Shown here piece by piece: positions 19,290 to 27,693 of a stretch of DNA of 64,000 nt. The notes under the pieces are model-generated. The model was not told the DNA's origin. It ran no database searches and saw only the letters and a list, made by a program, of their open reading frames with translations. How positions within the stretch are numbered: the first letter of the stretch is position 1; each line of letters opens with the position of its first letter. This DNA is from Enterococcus caccae ATCC BAA-1240. GTDB lineage: Bacteria > Bacillota > Bacilli > Lactobacillales > Enterococcaceae. The position numbers and the translations under genes were made by a program. The stretch is taken from assembly GCF_000407145.1 (NCBI RefSeq), contig NZ_KE136474.1, positions 248,001 to 312,000 on the forward strand, in the 5' to 3' direction.

Positions 19290-19949
19290 TTATTTATTTT
19301 TCTTTAGTTGCTTAATTTCTTTTTCAATTTGATTGATTTGTTTCCCTAAGGCCTTTTGTTCATTTTTATCACGTGATACTTTTTTCTTATTGATCAATTC
19401 TTGTTTTTCTTGAATCAATGTGTTGATTTTTTCTGTATTGTCTTCTGCTGGTATAGATGGTGTTGCTGTGTTTCCAGTTGAACCGTTTGTTACACCATTC
19501 TTCAACGCTTGGATTTCTCGTTCGATTTCTCCGATACGAATCCCCAATGCTTTTTGTTCTTGTGGATCACGACTAACTTTTTTCTTATTGATTACTTCTT
19601 GTTTTTCTTGAATCAATGCATTGATTTTTGCTGTAATATCTCCCTCTGGATTTGATGGCTTTGCTGTGTTTCCTGTTGAGTCGTTTGTTGCACCATTCTT
19701 CAACGCTTGGATTTCTCGTTCGATTTCTCCGATACGAATTCCCAATGCTTTTTGCTCTTGTGGATCACGACTAACTTTTTTCTTATTGATTACTTCTTGT
19801 TTTTCTTGGATCAACGCGTTGATTTTTGTAGTATTCTCTACAAATTGAGCTGAATTCGCATGCGCTTGAGTAGCTGTTGCTAAAATTCCTGTTCCTCCGA
19901 TGGATAAAGCTAAACCAGCAACCACTGCACCTTTTACAAATTTGTTCAT
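19290..19949 (-). CDS. Secreted protein with three 66-residue helical repeats
   Basis: I do not recognise a named family. The 219-residue protein has a signal peptide of about 32 residues (MNKFVKGAVVAGLALSIGG..., ending AHA) followed by three copies of a unit starting INALIQEKQEVINKKKVS, then EQKALGIRIGEIEREIQALK, and a Ser/Thr/Pro/Asn-rich linker. Each unit is a predicted helical hairpin with heptad-like Ile/Leu spacing. The third unit has diverged (INTLIQEKQELINKKK) and ends KQLKKNK at the C-terminus. There is no LPXTG, LysM or membrane anchor, so it is probably released or held by charge. An AGGAGGAA site precedes the ATG. Confidence 0.85.
   Translation of the reverse strand: MNKFVKGAVVAGLALSIGGTGILATATQAHANSAQFVENTTKINALIQEKQEVINKKKVSRDPQEQKALGIRIGEIEREIQALKNGATNDSTGNTAKPSNPEGDITAKINALIQEKQEVINKKKVSRDPQEQKALGIRIGEIEREIQALKNGVTNGSTGNTATPSIPAEDNTEKINTLIQEKQELINKKKVSRDKNEQKALGKQINQIEKEIKQLKKNK
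19440..19835. repeat. Two 198-bp near-identical tandem DNA repeats in the secreted protein gene
   Basis: The segment starting CAACGCTTGGATTTCTCG at 19503 recurs at 19701, an offset of exactly 198 bases (66 codons), with only about six differences over some 130 bases. Such high identity suggests recent duplication or gene conversion and predicts copy-number variation between strains. Confidence 0.85.
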
Positions 19950-20156
19950 AATACATTCCTCCTATTTTTTGTTCGAACACTACTATTCATATGATAATAG
20001 CTTCGATACACAGATTATACCTACAGTTTTAAAAAAAGTAAACTATTATTTTATAAATAGTAGTATCAACTATTTTAGAAACTAGCGAAATTTATGAAAA
20101 AGTTTATTGAGGTTACAGCTATTTATTTTTTATGCTATGTTTTTGTATAAAATAAA

Positions 20157-20201
20157 AAATCTAATTTTTTTGCTCAAAATAAAGCAGAAAAAATTAGATT
20201 T
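20157..20201 (-). terminator. Terminator of pgsA
   Basis: AAATCTAATTTTTTTGCT pairs almost perfectly with AGCAGAAAAAATTAGATTT; on the minus strand a T run follows. It lies about 25 bases after the pgsA stop. Confidence 0.65.
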
Positions 20202-20226
20202 CTCTATTAAGTTTAGTTAATTAACA

Positions 20227-20805
20227 TTACATTGAGCCTTTAAATACATCGGCGTTTTTTACAAAATAATCTACGCCTGAATAGATTGTAAAGAGTAAAC
20301 AAATGTAAAGCATGATTTGATCTACTGGAAAACCAATTGCTGAAAATGGAATATTGTTAATAAATAATAGGATGATTGCCACCATTTGAGTTGCTGTTTT
20401 AACTTTGCCTGGCCATGCAGCAGCCATGACTTCGCCGCCTTCTACTAATAGCAAACGTAACCCAGTAACAGCAAGTTCTCTACATACAATAATTGCTACT
20501 ACCCAAGTCGGTGCTTTTTGTTGTCCTACTAAAACGATGAATGCTGTCATTACCAACATTTTATCAGCTAATGGATCAGCGAATTTACCGAAATTCGTTA
20601 CTAATCCCCGTGCTCGCGCAATTTTTCCGTCTAACCAGTCGGTAATACTTGCAACTGCGAAAATGATTGCTCCAACTAGCTGAGTGACAGCTAGGGATGT
20701 TCCCGCTATTGTTAGTGTGCCCCAATCCATCGGAATGCTGACGACAGCAATAAAAATTGGAATCATGAATATTCTAATTACTGTTAATTTATTTGGTAAG
20801 TTCAA
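20227..20805 (-). CDS. pgsA: CDP-diacylglycerol-glycerol-3-phosphate 3-phosphatidyltransferase
   Basis: PgsA makes phosphatidylglycerol phosphate from CDP-diacylglycerol, the committed step to phosphatidylglycerol and cardiolipin. The CDP-alcohol phosphotransferase signature D-x2-DG-x2-AR-x8-G-x3-D-x3-D is complete in DWLDGKIARARGLVTNFGKF and the following ADPLADK. Several transmembrane helices are visible. I prefer the TTG at 20805 (protein starts MNLPNKLTVIRIF, the family's usual N-terminus), because GAGGGG lies nine bases upstream; an ATG at 20835 would add ten residues and lacks a site. It follows rodZ, as in other Firmicutes. Confidence 0.93.
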   Translation of the reverse strand: MNLPNKLTVIRIFMIPIFIAVVSIPMDWGTLTIAGTSLAVTQLVGAIIFAVASITDWLDGKIARARGLVTNFGKFADPLADKMLVMTAFIVLVGQQKAPTWVVAIIVCRELAVTGLRLLLVEGGEVMAAAWPGKVKTATQMVAIILLFINNIPFSAIGFPVDQIMLYICLLFTIYSGVDYFVKNADVFKGSM

Positions 20806-20988
20806 TGCCTGTTGCCCCTCTCTTTTCTTACTCATTTTACGTTATCTCATAGAAGGTGTCACGAAAAAAGATTTTTTTAGATTCAAAATTGATTTAAATC
20901 AATAAATAAGTGAGAAAAATCCAAGCAATGATCCGTTCATTGTTCATCGCTCATTTTTCTCACTCATCTCTTATTTACAACAGTTCCT

Positions 20989-21930
20989 TTATTGCGGTTG
21001 TTGAGACTGTGCCGACTGTTCTGGCTGTGATGGTGCATAGGCAAGAGTCATATTGATATTTCTTGGACCGATCCCTGTATTATTCGGGTTGAACTCTGCT
21101 TTTTGACCATCTAGCTTGAATTCCATATACTCAGAAGCACCTAAGCTAACAACAATTTGCGCTGTTCCTGCTGGAATTTCAACAGATTTAGGTTGTCCAG
21201 GCTGAATCGTCTCTTGGTAAAAATAGCCGTTATCATTATTTGCAGCGGTAGCGATATACACACCAACCCAGCAAGGCCCCGTCATAGCATTAAATTCAAG
21301 CTTAGCAGGAGAAGTTGCGTTCGTCGCACTCATATTCACCGTTTGACCTGATTCACTAACAAAATTCACTTCTGTTGGTGCTTTAGGTTCAGATGAAGAA
21401 GTTGAACTTGAAGACTCCGTGCTACTTGAGACAGGCGCTTCACTTGAGACAGAACTTTGGGTGGACTCAGATTCTCTAATGATTTCAGAAGCTGGCGGTT
21501 GAATCATTGGACTCGTCTGCCGATCTTGCCATGTAATATAAAAAACAACAATTGCGATCGCTAATCCGATCAAAGAGAAAATAATCGCAGGCAAACTTCG
21601 CATAAACTGTTTAGTTTGGTTATTTTCGTCATACATTTGTGTCCTTGACTCATCTAAAGTTTGATATTGGATTGCTGATTCGATGTCTTCCGGCTCTTCT
21701 ATTCCATCATAAATCTCTACTAACTCATTGCCATCTAGTCCTACTGCACTTGCATATTGACGAATAAAAGCACGCACATAAAAGGTGCCTGGCATAGAAT
21801 CAAAATCGTTTTCCTCGATGGCTATCAAATAGCGCTTTTGTGTTTTCGTAATTTGCTGCAGTTCGTCTAATGACATATTTCGCTGCAGTCGTGCATCTCT
21901 TAATTTTTTTCCTATATTTACGCTGGCCAC
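20989..21930 (-). CDS. rodZ: RodZ-like helix-turn-helix membrane protein
   Basis: The 313-residue protein has an N-terminal XRE-type helix-turn-helix (GKKLRDARLQRNMSLDELQ, residues 7-70), one transmembrane helix near residues 112-131, a Ser/Glu-rich linker, and an extracellular DUF4115-type beta domain from about 190. RodZ links MreB filaments to the envelope in rod-shaped cells; enterococci are ovoid and the homologue's role is less clear. The start codon is GTG, with CTGGAG about 11 bases upstream. The tail is rich in Gln (QSAQSQQPQ). Order yfmF-yfmH-rodZ-pgsA is conserved. Confidence 0.88.
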   Translation of the reverse strand: MASVNIGKKLRDARLQRNMSLDELQQITKTQKRYLIAIEENDFDSMPGTFYVRAFIRQYASAVGLDGNELVEIYDGIEEPEDIESAIQYQTLDESRTQMYDENNQTKQFMRSLPAIIFSLIGLAIAIVVFYITWQDRQTSPMIQPPASEIIRESESTQSSVSSEAPVSSSTESSSSTSSSEPKAPTEVNFVSESGQTVNMSATNATSPAKLEFNAMTGPCWVGVYIATAANNDNGYFYQETIQPGQPKSVEIPAGTAQIVVSLGASEYMEFKLDGQKAEFNPNNTGIGPRNINMTLAYAPSQPEQSAQSQQPQ

Positions 21931-22261
21931 TCGTCCATCTTCTCCAGTCTTTCTAATTTATCAGTTTAGCTTGATTGAATCAAGCTGCTATTATCATAAA
22001 AGTGTCTCTCTTTTTTGTATAAATGCGTTATCTTCATTACTAGTTTATGTAAAACATTTAAGTAAAAACTGTACATCTTCTGTTAGCGAACTCGTCAAAA
22101 TACTGGAAGATTTATTTTACCTAACTTACCTAAGCATAACATAAAAATTTCACAATGAGGATAACATTTTTGAAAGTTTTTAACCAAATATCGGACTTTT
22201 TTTGATTCCGATAATAGATGTTCGAGCAAGCATTCCGCTATTGATAAAAACCGAATGCGCT
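21931..22261. other. Intergenic region upstream of rodZ
   Basis: No protein gene is seen in these 331 bases. On the minus strand a TATGATAAT -10-like element at about 21990-21998 lies directly before the palindrome at 21968-21986. A loose inverted repeat around 22224-22256 follows the yfmH stop and may act as a weak terminator. Confidence 0.45.
21968..21986. promoter_or_regulatory. Perfect 19-bp palindrome at the rodZ promoter
   Basis: AGCTTGATT-G-AATCAAGCT is perfectly symmetrical and lies 38 bases before the rodZ start, overlapping or just after the predicted transcription start. No T run follows, so it is more likely an operator or leader hairpin than a terminator. Confidence 0.5.
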
Positions 22262-23554
22262 CTATTTTTTAGGATACATATAAAAGCGGCTTAAGCCAGC
22301 CTTATTGATAAATACTTGTGCCAAATTTTTCACATCGGATAATTGAACACTTTCAATCACCTCTGGCGTATCAAACAAGGTTGTTTCACCATAAAGCGAT
22401 TGTGAAAATTGATTTGCGATATATTCTAATGAATTTAAAGATTGGAAATATTTCCCAATCATTTTTTTCTTTAGTAATGACAAGTTTTCTTCTGTCACTT
22501 CTGAACTATCATCGGCAGTTAGTAAGATCTCTTCGATCCGTTCAGCTAATTCTTCTGGTCGATCACTATCTCCGCCAAAATCAGCAAAATGAAAGCTACG
22601 ATCCAAATTAAACTCATAACCGAAACTATCATCTAATAAACCTTCGTTGTATAAATTCAAATAGTTTTGTGACGTATTGCCAAATAGTAATTGAAACAAT
22701 AAATTAGCCGTTGTTTTATATTTAAGCAATTCTTTTCCATCTGTTGGAACGTCATCCAAGCCTTTTAGCCCAACAATGACTTTAGAACGACTAATAGCCA
22801 TTTCTAGCGAGCTTTCTTTAATAATATCTGCAGCTGTTTCTTTAGGAAAATGGCGTTTGATCGGTGCTGCTTGTGTAAATGTTTTGGCAGATTGATTCTT
22901 ACGAATAAAGGTCATCATGGCTTCTGGATCCATCTTGCCCACAACAAATAAAGTCATGTTGCTCGGGTGATAAAAGGTATTGTAACAAGTATATAAATCT
23001 TCTGCAGTAATTTCACCAATACTTTCTACAGTTCCTGCAATATCAATATGCAATGGATGTTTCGGATATAGGTTGCCCAACGTACCGAAAAATAAACGCC
23101 AATTAGAATCATCTAAATACATTTGAATCTCTTGTCCGATGATTCCCTTTTCTTTATCTACGGTTTCTTTGGTAAAGTAAGGTTCTTGAACAAAATTTAT
23201 CAAGGTTTCTAAATTTTTTTCTACTTGATCTGTTGTTGAAAATAAGTAACTTGTTTTGGTAAAACTTGTAAATGCATTGGCTGAAGCACCTTGGCGTCCG
23301 AATTGTTGGAAAACATCCCCATCTTCTTTTTCAAACATTTTATGTTCTAAAAAATGGGCGATCCCATCTGGTACTTTCACAAAATCTTTTTCACCTATCG
23401 GTACAAATTCATTGTCGATCGAACCATAATTTGTTGTGAACAAGCCATACGTTTTGTTGTATTCCTCTTTGGGCAATAAATAAACAGTCAAGCCATTTTC
23501 TAAAACTTCTGTATACAAGACTTCATTAATTTGTGGATATTCTTTTTTATGCAT
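22262..23554 (-). CDS. yfmH: M16 family zinc peptidase, active subunit (YfmH)
   Basis: This 430-residue protein has the inverted zinc site HxxEH in GIAHFLEHKMFE near residues 55-66 (counted from the chosen start), and the distal Glu about 75 residues later in KEKGIIGQEIQMY. It is therefore the catalytic partner of a two-subunit M16 peptidase. The substrate is not known here; homologues process peptides. I chose ATG 23554 (MHKKEYPQINEVLY) because the earlier ATG at 23620 lies deep in the upstream gene; the start overlaps the yfmF stop by eight bases. Confidence 0.9.
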   Translation of the reverse strand: MHKKEYPQINEVLYTEVLENGLTVYLLPKEEYNKTYGLFTTNYGSIDNEFVPIGEKDFVKVPDGIAHFLEHKMFEKEDGDVFQQFGRQGASANAFTSFTKTSYLFSTTDQVEKNLETLINFVQEPYFTKETVDKEKGIIGQEIQMYLDDSNWRLFFGTLGNLYPKHPLHIDIAGTVESIGEITAEDLYTCYNTFYHPSNMTLFVVGKMDPEAMMTFIRKNQSAKTFTQAAPIKRHFPKETAADIIKESSLEMAISRSKVIVGLKGLDDVPTDGKELLKYKTTANLLFQLLFGNTSQNYLNLYNEGLLDDSFGYEFNLDRSFHFADFGGDSDRPEELAERIEEILLTADDSSEVTEENLSLLKKKMIGKYFQSLNSLEYIANQFSQSLYGETTLFDTPEVIESVQLSDVKNLAQVFINKAGLSRFYMYPKK

Positions 23555-24815
23555 CGGCTTTTTCTCCTTCCAAAAAGAAAATGGCTTGTAATTGCACTCG
23601 TTTGGCAACTCGCTGAACATCAGCTAATGTGACAGCTTCCATTCGACGGATCCATTCGTCATCTTTTAAACGAAGGTGCGGAATCAAATCATTCAAATAT
23701 TCATTCTCCAAAACAGCTCCCGCATTATCTAAAGAAAGCAAATATTGATTTTTCAGCATTGCTTTCGTTTGTTCGATCTCCAAGTCAGTCACATTTCCTT
23801 GGCGAATATTTTCTAATTCTACAGAAATCAAGTGTAGAACTTGGTTACGATTTTTGCCGTCGATTCCTGTTTGGACACTTAAAAATCCTCGAAAAGTATC
23901 GATACTACTTGATGCGTAATACGCTAAATTTTCCTTCTCACGGACATTCATAAACAATTTAGAATGAGGAAATCCACCAAATACACCGTTGAAAATCTGT
24001 AATGCAAAATAGTTTTCATCCCCATAATAGACATCGGTATGATAGCCTAAGTTTAATTTAGACTGCGCCAACGTTTCTTGTTCTGAACGTTCTTCGATGA
24101 CATTTCGTGATGGCTGTGTATAAAAAATATCTGCGATTCCAGATGCCCGGTCTTCAAATGGCAATTTACTGAATAGTTCTGTCACTTGCGCTTCGTCCAC
24201 ATCACCAAGAACAAAAATATCTACTTGGTCTTCTTTGATCATTTGTTGATGATATGCGGCAATGCTTTCAGCAGTTTCTTTTTCTAAATCATCGATAGTA
24301 CCGAAACTTGGAATTTTTTGGTCTTCAGATTGGCTGAAATATAAATTTTGTAAAGCCAAAGAAGAATAGACTTGCTTATCTTCTGAAATACTTTCGTAAT
24401 AGGCTTTTAGATTTTCTTTTTCACGTTGGAAAGTCTCCGCTTCGAATCGACCCTCAATCACATTGGGGGAAAATAAAATTTCTTTCACAAAATCAGCGGC
24501 ATCCGCTAAAACATGGCTATTTTCTAAATATTTGTCATTGACCAAATTCATTGAAAGGTTCAACCAATGTACGTTTCCTTTTTTGTTTACATTGATCCCA
24601 AAACTCGCACCGTACAATTCTGCTAGCTTTTCGCTAAGCTTCACTTGGTCGGGATAATTCAAGCTGTTTGTTTCCAGCAAGCTAGACAAAAGTGTCCGCT
24701 TTGTGATCGTTTCTTTATTTAATCGCGTATTAAAACGAACCAAAATACGCACCGTTTTATATTTTTCTGTTGGAACAACATGTAAGTTGACTCCTTGTGC
24801 TAATGTGATCGGCAT
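23547..24815 (-). CDS. yfmF: M16 family peptidase-like protein, non-catalytic subunit (YfmF)
   Basis: The 422-residue protein has the M16 fold but its equivalent of HxxEH reads SLLETNSLNYPD, so it cannot bind zinc there. It is predicted to pair with the product of the following gene, as the inactive half in related heterodimers. I chose the ATG at 24815 (MPITLAQGVNLHVVPTEKYK), preceded by AGAGGAG; an ATG at 24914 gives an N-terminus unlike the family. The gene is the first of the yfmF-yfmH pair. Confidence 0.9.
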   Translation of the reverse strand: MPITLAQGVNLHVVPTEKYKTVRILVRFNTRLNKETITKRTLLSSLLETNSLNYPDQVKLSEKLAELYGASFGINVNKKGNVHWLNLSMNLVNDKYLENSHVLADAADFVKEILFSPNVIEGRFEAETFQREKENLKAYYESISEDKQVYSSLALQNLYFSQSEDQKIPSFGTIDDLEKETAESIAAYHQQMIKEDQVDIFVLGDVDEAQVTELFSKLPFEDRASGIADIFYTQPSRNVIEERSEQETLAQSKLNLGYHTDVYYGDENYFALQIFNGVFGGFPHSKLFMNVREKENLAYYASSSIDTFRGFLSVQTGIDGKNRNQVLHLISVELENIRQGNVTDLEIEQTKAMLKNQYLLSLDNAGAVLENEYLNDLIPHLRLKDDEWIRRMEAVTLADVQRVAKRVQLQAIFFLEGEKADA

Positions 24816-25019
24816 ATTGTCAGCTCCTCTTTGCTCTTCATCATAATAAAGCCTGATATAAAATACAATCATCCGGCCATTTTTAAATGTTTTTTTAAGA
24901 TTTTCTACATCCATCTAATTATAGCACAGCTCAACTGTCTTTCCTTGATGTAAGAGTCTTTCATTTCAATTTTTTTCATTTTTTCTGTATACTAGATTTG
25001 AGAAAGAGAGGTTAAACCT

Positions 25020-25472
25020 ATGATTAAAGAATTTAAAGAATTTATTATGCGTGGAAATGTCCTTGACTTAGCCGTTGGGGTCGTTATTGGATCTGCTTTT
25101 ACTGCTATTGTCACGCAAATCGTTAACGGATTAATTACACCCTTGGTTAGTTTAGTATTCGTCTTGACTACTGGAGAAAAAAGTGCGGACGATGCACTCG
25201 GAGCGCTTGTTTTTCATGTAAAAGGCGTAGCGTTCAACATCGGCGACGTGATCAGTGCCCTTATTACCTTTTTAATTACCGCCTTTGTTTTATTCCTGAT
25301 CGTAAAAGCTGTTAATAAAATGAAGAAAAAACCACAACCAGAAGAAGATGAAGAAGTTGTTGCACCTGCAACGGATGAGCTATTAGAGCAAATTCGTGAT
25401 TTGTTGGCAGCACAAAATGCTGCAACGCTAAATAATGTTACAAAAAATAACTCTGAAAATATCAAAAAATAA
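25020..25472 (+). CDS. mscL: Large-conductance mechanosensitive channel
   Basis: MscL opens under membrane tension to release solutes on osmotic downshock. The 150-residue sequence starts MIKEFKEFIMRGNVLDLAVG and shows the pore helix VVIGSAFTAIVTQIVNGLIT, a periplasmic-type loop, a second helix ALITFLITAFVLFLIVKAVN and an acidic cytoplasmic tail with a helical bundle (ELLEQIRDLLA). It is transcribed alone, with AGAGAGG upstream and a strong terminator. Confidence 0.96.
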   Translation: MIKEFKEFIMRGNVLDLAVGVVIGSAFTAIVTQIVNGLITPLVSLVFVLTTGEKSADDALGALVFHVKGVAFNIGDVISALITFLITAFVLFLIVKAVNKMKKKPQPEEDEEVVAPATDELLEQIRDLLAAQNAATLNNVTKNNSENIKK

Positions 25473-25500
25473 TTATCGACTACCCTTATATCCATAACTT

Positions 25501-25546
25501 AACTTTCCTAACAAACATAGGTATGCTTATGTTTGTTAGGAAAGTT
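25501..25546 (+). terminator. Terminator of mscL
   Basis: AACTTTCCTAACAAACATA (25501-25519) and its exact complement (25528-25546) form a 19-bp stem with an 8-base loop, followed by TTTT. Confidence 0.9.
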
Positions 25547-25630
25547 TTTTATTTGCAGTACTATTTCCTTAAAACGTATACATTACTCTAATACTTCCTG
25601 TATACTTTATACTAAAGGAGATAAATTCAC

Positions 25631-25885
25631 ATGAAAAAAAACTTGACTAAAATTAGCTTACCAATTTCCACACTTATCTTTTTGGGGATTTTTATACAAT
25701 TAATCCAACCTCATCTAGGAACATTTGTTATAAATTGCGTTATAGGTCTCGCCTTTATAGTTGTTGGCTGGCAATTGAACATAAAAACAAATTGGTTCGC
25801 TCGTATTATTTTATTATTAGGTGTACTTTGGCTAGTATATTTGTTTTTATATTATGTAACTGGGTTCAATAATCCTCATTTTTAA
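25631..25885 (+). CDS. Small membrane protein of unknown function
   Basis: An 84-residue protein with three predicted membrane segments (about 8-28, 31-48 and 56-76) and short loops; no family recognised. The start MKKNLTKISLPISTLIFLG is preceded by AAAGGAG at a good distance, and TGTATACT about 25 bases earlier may be part of the promoter. It is monocistronic, ending before the terminator at 25905-25947. Confidence 0.75.
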   Translation: MKKNLTKISLPISTLIFLGIFIQLIQPHLGTFVINCVIGLAFIVVGWQLNIKTNWFARIILLLGVLWLVYLFLYYVTGFNNPHF

Positions 25886-25904
25886 GCTCTATCCCTAATC
25901 CAAA

Positions 25905-25947
25905 AAGGTGCTGAGACACAACTCTTCGAGTCATATCTCAGCACCTT
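25905..25947 (+). terminator. Terminator after the small membrane protein gene
   Basis: AAGGTGCTGAGA (25905-25916) pairs perfectly with TCTCAGCACCTT (25936-25947). The minus-strand acetyltransferase gene has a second hairpin of its own at about 25970-26004 (AAAAAGTACCTA with TAGGTGCTTTTT). Confidence 0.75.
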
Positions 25948-26017
25948 AACATTCAAATAAGCAATAGTAAAAAAGTACCTACTGCATTATACTAGGTGCT
26001 TTTTACTTCAACCTCAT

Positions 26018-26449
26018 TTAATTTTTTCTCATATCAATATGAGGAATATCATCTTCCAAATACTCTTCCGAAATTGCTTCAAACCCAAAAGCTCCGTAAA
26101 AATTTGTCAAGTGAGCTTGCGCCCCAATAATAATTGGTCGATTTGGATAGTAAGCTTCTATGACTTTCAATGTTTCTTCTACAAGTTTGTTGCCTAATTT
26201 TTTCCCACGGTAATCAGGATTGACGATTACTCTGCCAAAAGTCACCGTATCTCCTTTATCGATGATTCGTGTATAACCCATTATTTCCGAATCGTCTTGA
26301 AGCCAAGTGTGCAATGCCTGTTCATCAGCTTCATCGACTTCTTGATACGGACAGTTTTGCTCAACAACAAATACAGCAATACGCAATTTGACAATTTCAA
26401 AAAATTCTTTCGTCGTTAGTTTCGCAAATTCTTTAACATGATAATCCAT
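26018..26449 (-). CDS. GNAT family N-acetyltransferase (ElaA-like)
   Basis: The 143-residue protein starts MDYHVKEFAKLTTKEFFEI, then LRIAVFVVEQNCPYQEVDEAD, the hallmark of the ElaA subgroup, and VNPDYRGKKLGNKLVEE with the acetyl-CoA-binding R/QxxGxG/A motif near residue 85. The acceptor substrate is unknown. I chose ATG 26449 because TGGAGG lies just upstream; an upstream ATG at 26488 has none. Confidence 0.9.
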   Translation of the reverse strand: MDYHVKEFAKLTTKEFFEIVKLRIAVFVVEQNCPYQEVDEADEQALHTWLQDDSEIMGYTRIIDKGDTVTFGRVIVNPDYRGKKLGNKLVEETLKVIEAYYPNRPIIIGAQAHLTNFYGAFGFEAISEEYLEDDIPHIDMRKN

Positions 26450-26495
26450 TCTGCTAACCTCCACAATTAAAATAGTAACAAGAACCACTTTTTTC

Positions 26496-26787
26496 TTATT
26501 CAGTCATTTTTAACGTTCCTAGACCAGACCGATATCTAATTTTAACACTCTCACTAGCCATTGCTGGATACACAAAATCAATCAACAAAATGTCCCCGCT
26601 AGATACAGACTCTTTGACAAGCTGAATCATTGTTCCTTCTGACGATTCCTTAGAATCTATAGAAGGAACCTTATCCTCATTGATTTCAATTTCCTCTGCC
26701 GTACTCGAAGCACATCCAACAAATAACATACTTACCATAACCAAAAACCCAACATGAACAACTTTTTCCCATTGTTCTTCTCCTTTT
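26496..26787 (-). pseudogene. Small lipoprotein gene, probably frameshifted in the signal peptide
   Basis: The frame encodes a hydrophobic stretch ending MLFVGCASS, a lipobox with lipidated Cys, then about 70 acidic residues of unknown function. The only good start, an ATG at about 26776 behind AAAGGAGAAGAAC, is in another frame. Removing one A from the AAAAA run just after ATGGG would give MGKVVHVGFLVMVSMLFVGC, a normal lipoprotein signal. As written, the in-frame ATGs lie either far upstream (26837) without a binding site or inside the signal. Either the gene is inactive, expression depends on slippage at the run, or the base is a sequencing error. Confidence 0.6.
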
Positions 26788-26873
26788 ATTCTAAACTGGT
26801 AAGCACTACTATAGCATAATGAAAAACTCATTAACATGTGTTTTTTGGGGCTAACATTTAGGTAACTAAATGC

Positions 26874-27668
26874 TTACATAAATAATTGAACACCATTCCA
26901 CAAATTAAGTAATAACACTAAAAGAATCACCAACTGATAAACTTGAGTCACTCGTTCAGAAGAAATTTTACCGCTGATCAAAGCCCCTACAAAACCGCCG
27001 ATAACTGCAGCCGGAATCACATATAATAAAATAGTTAAATCAAATCGGTCAAACCCTGATGTTTGAGCAATTGTACCTAATTTCGCCGCCTGCGAAAAAA
27101 AAATTGTAATAATCGAATAAACTGTAGCTTCTTTGATTGGAATACCAAAACATAACATCAACAGTGCCACATTGATTGGACCGCCGCCGATTCCCAATAA
27201 AGTAGAAATAAATCCTAAAAATATACCGGCAATTACATACCAAATCGGGTGAGAAAGATTCAAAGATCGTTCATTGCCAATTTTTGTGTAGAAATATGCA
27301 AACAACAGAGTAATGATCGTTAGTATAATTTGAATCACCTGAACATATTTTTCATTAGCAAATACTTGTAATAATGACTCAAACACTGTGTTTCCACTAA
27401 TCCCACCTAGAACAGAGCCTAAAGAAACAAATACAGCAATCGGAAGCTGCAGTTTCAGACCGTTTTTCAGCTGTCTCAACGTAGAAACAATCGACATCGT
27501 AAAAACTGCTACACTAGAATAAAACGAAATAGCCGCCAAAGGGTGAAAATGTAACGTATCTAAGATTGGCTTGATAATCACACCGCCACCCATTCCTGAA
27601 ATTGCGCCAACTGTATTAGCTAAAATAATAACAATAAAATAGATCATCCCTATATACACGTTTTTCAT
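26874..27668 (-). CDS. Sulfite exporter TauE/SafE family permease
   Basis: The 264-residue protein has about eight transmembrane helices in two similar halves, each with the family glycine motif: NTVGAISGMGGGVIIKPIL near residues 18-36 and STLLGIGGGPINVALLMLCF near 155-175. Members export or import small organic anions, often sulfur compounds; the substrate here is unknown. The first ATG directly abuts AGGAG, so translation may start at the GTG three codons in (27659). No sulfur genes are nearby. Confidence 0.87.
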   Translation of the reverse strand: MKNVYIGMIYFIVIILANTVGAISGMGGGVIIKPILDTLHFHPLAAISFYSSVAVFTMSIVSTLRQLKNGLKLQLPIAVFVSLGSVLGGISGNTVFESLLQVFANEKYVQVIQIILTIITLLFAYFYTKIGNERSLNLSHPIWYVIAGIFLGFISTLLGIGGGPINVALLMLCFGIPIKEATVYSIITIFFSQAAKLGTIAQTSGFDRFDLTILLYVIPAAVIGGFVGALISGKISSERVTQVYQLVILLVLLLNLWNGVQLFM

Positions 27669-27693
27669 CTCCTAGAAACAATTACTTTTTTGC

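Noticed and set aside
19440..19835. CRISPR-like array because of regular repeats
   Set aside because: The 198-bp repeats are inside a protein gene, keep the frame, and have no unique spacers of 30-40 bases.
22262..24815. Bacteriocin-processing role for the M16 peptidase pair
   Set aside because: The pair is part of the conserved yfmF-yfmH-rodZ-pgsA block found in many Firmicutes; no precursor peptide gene is next to it.
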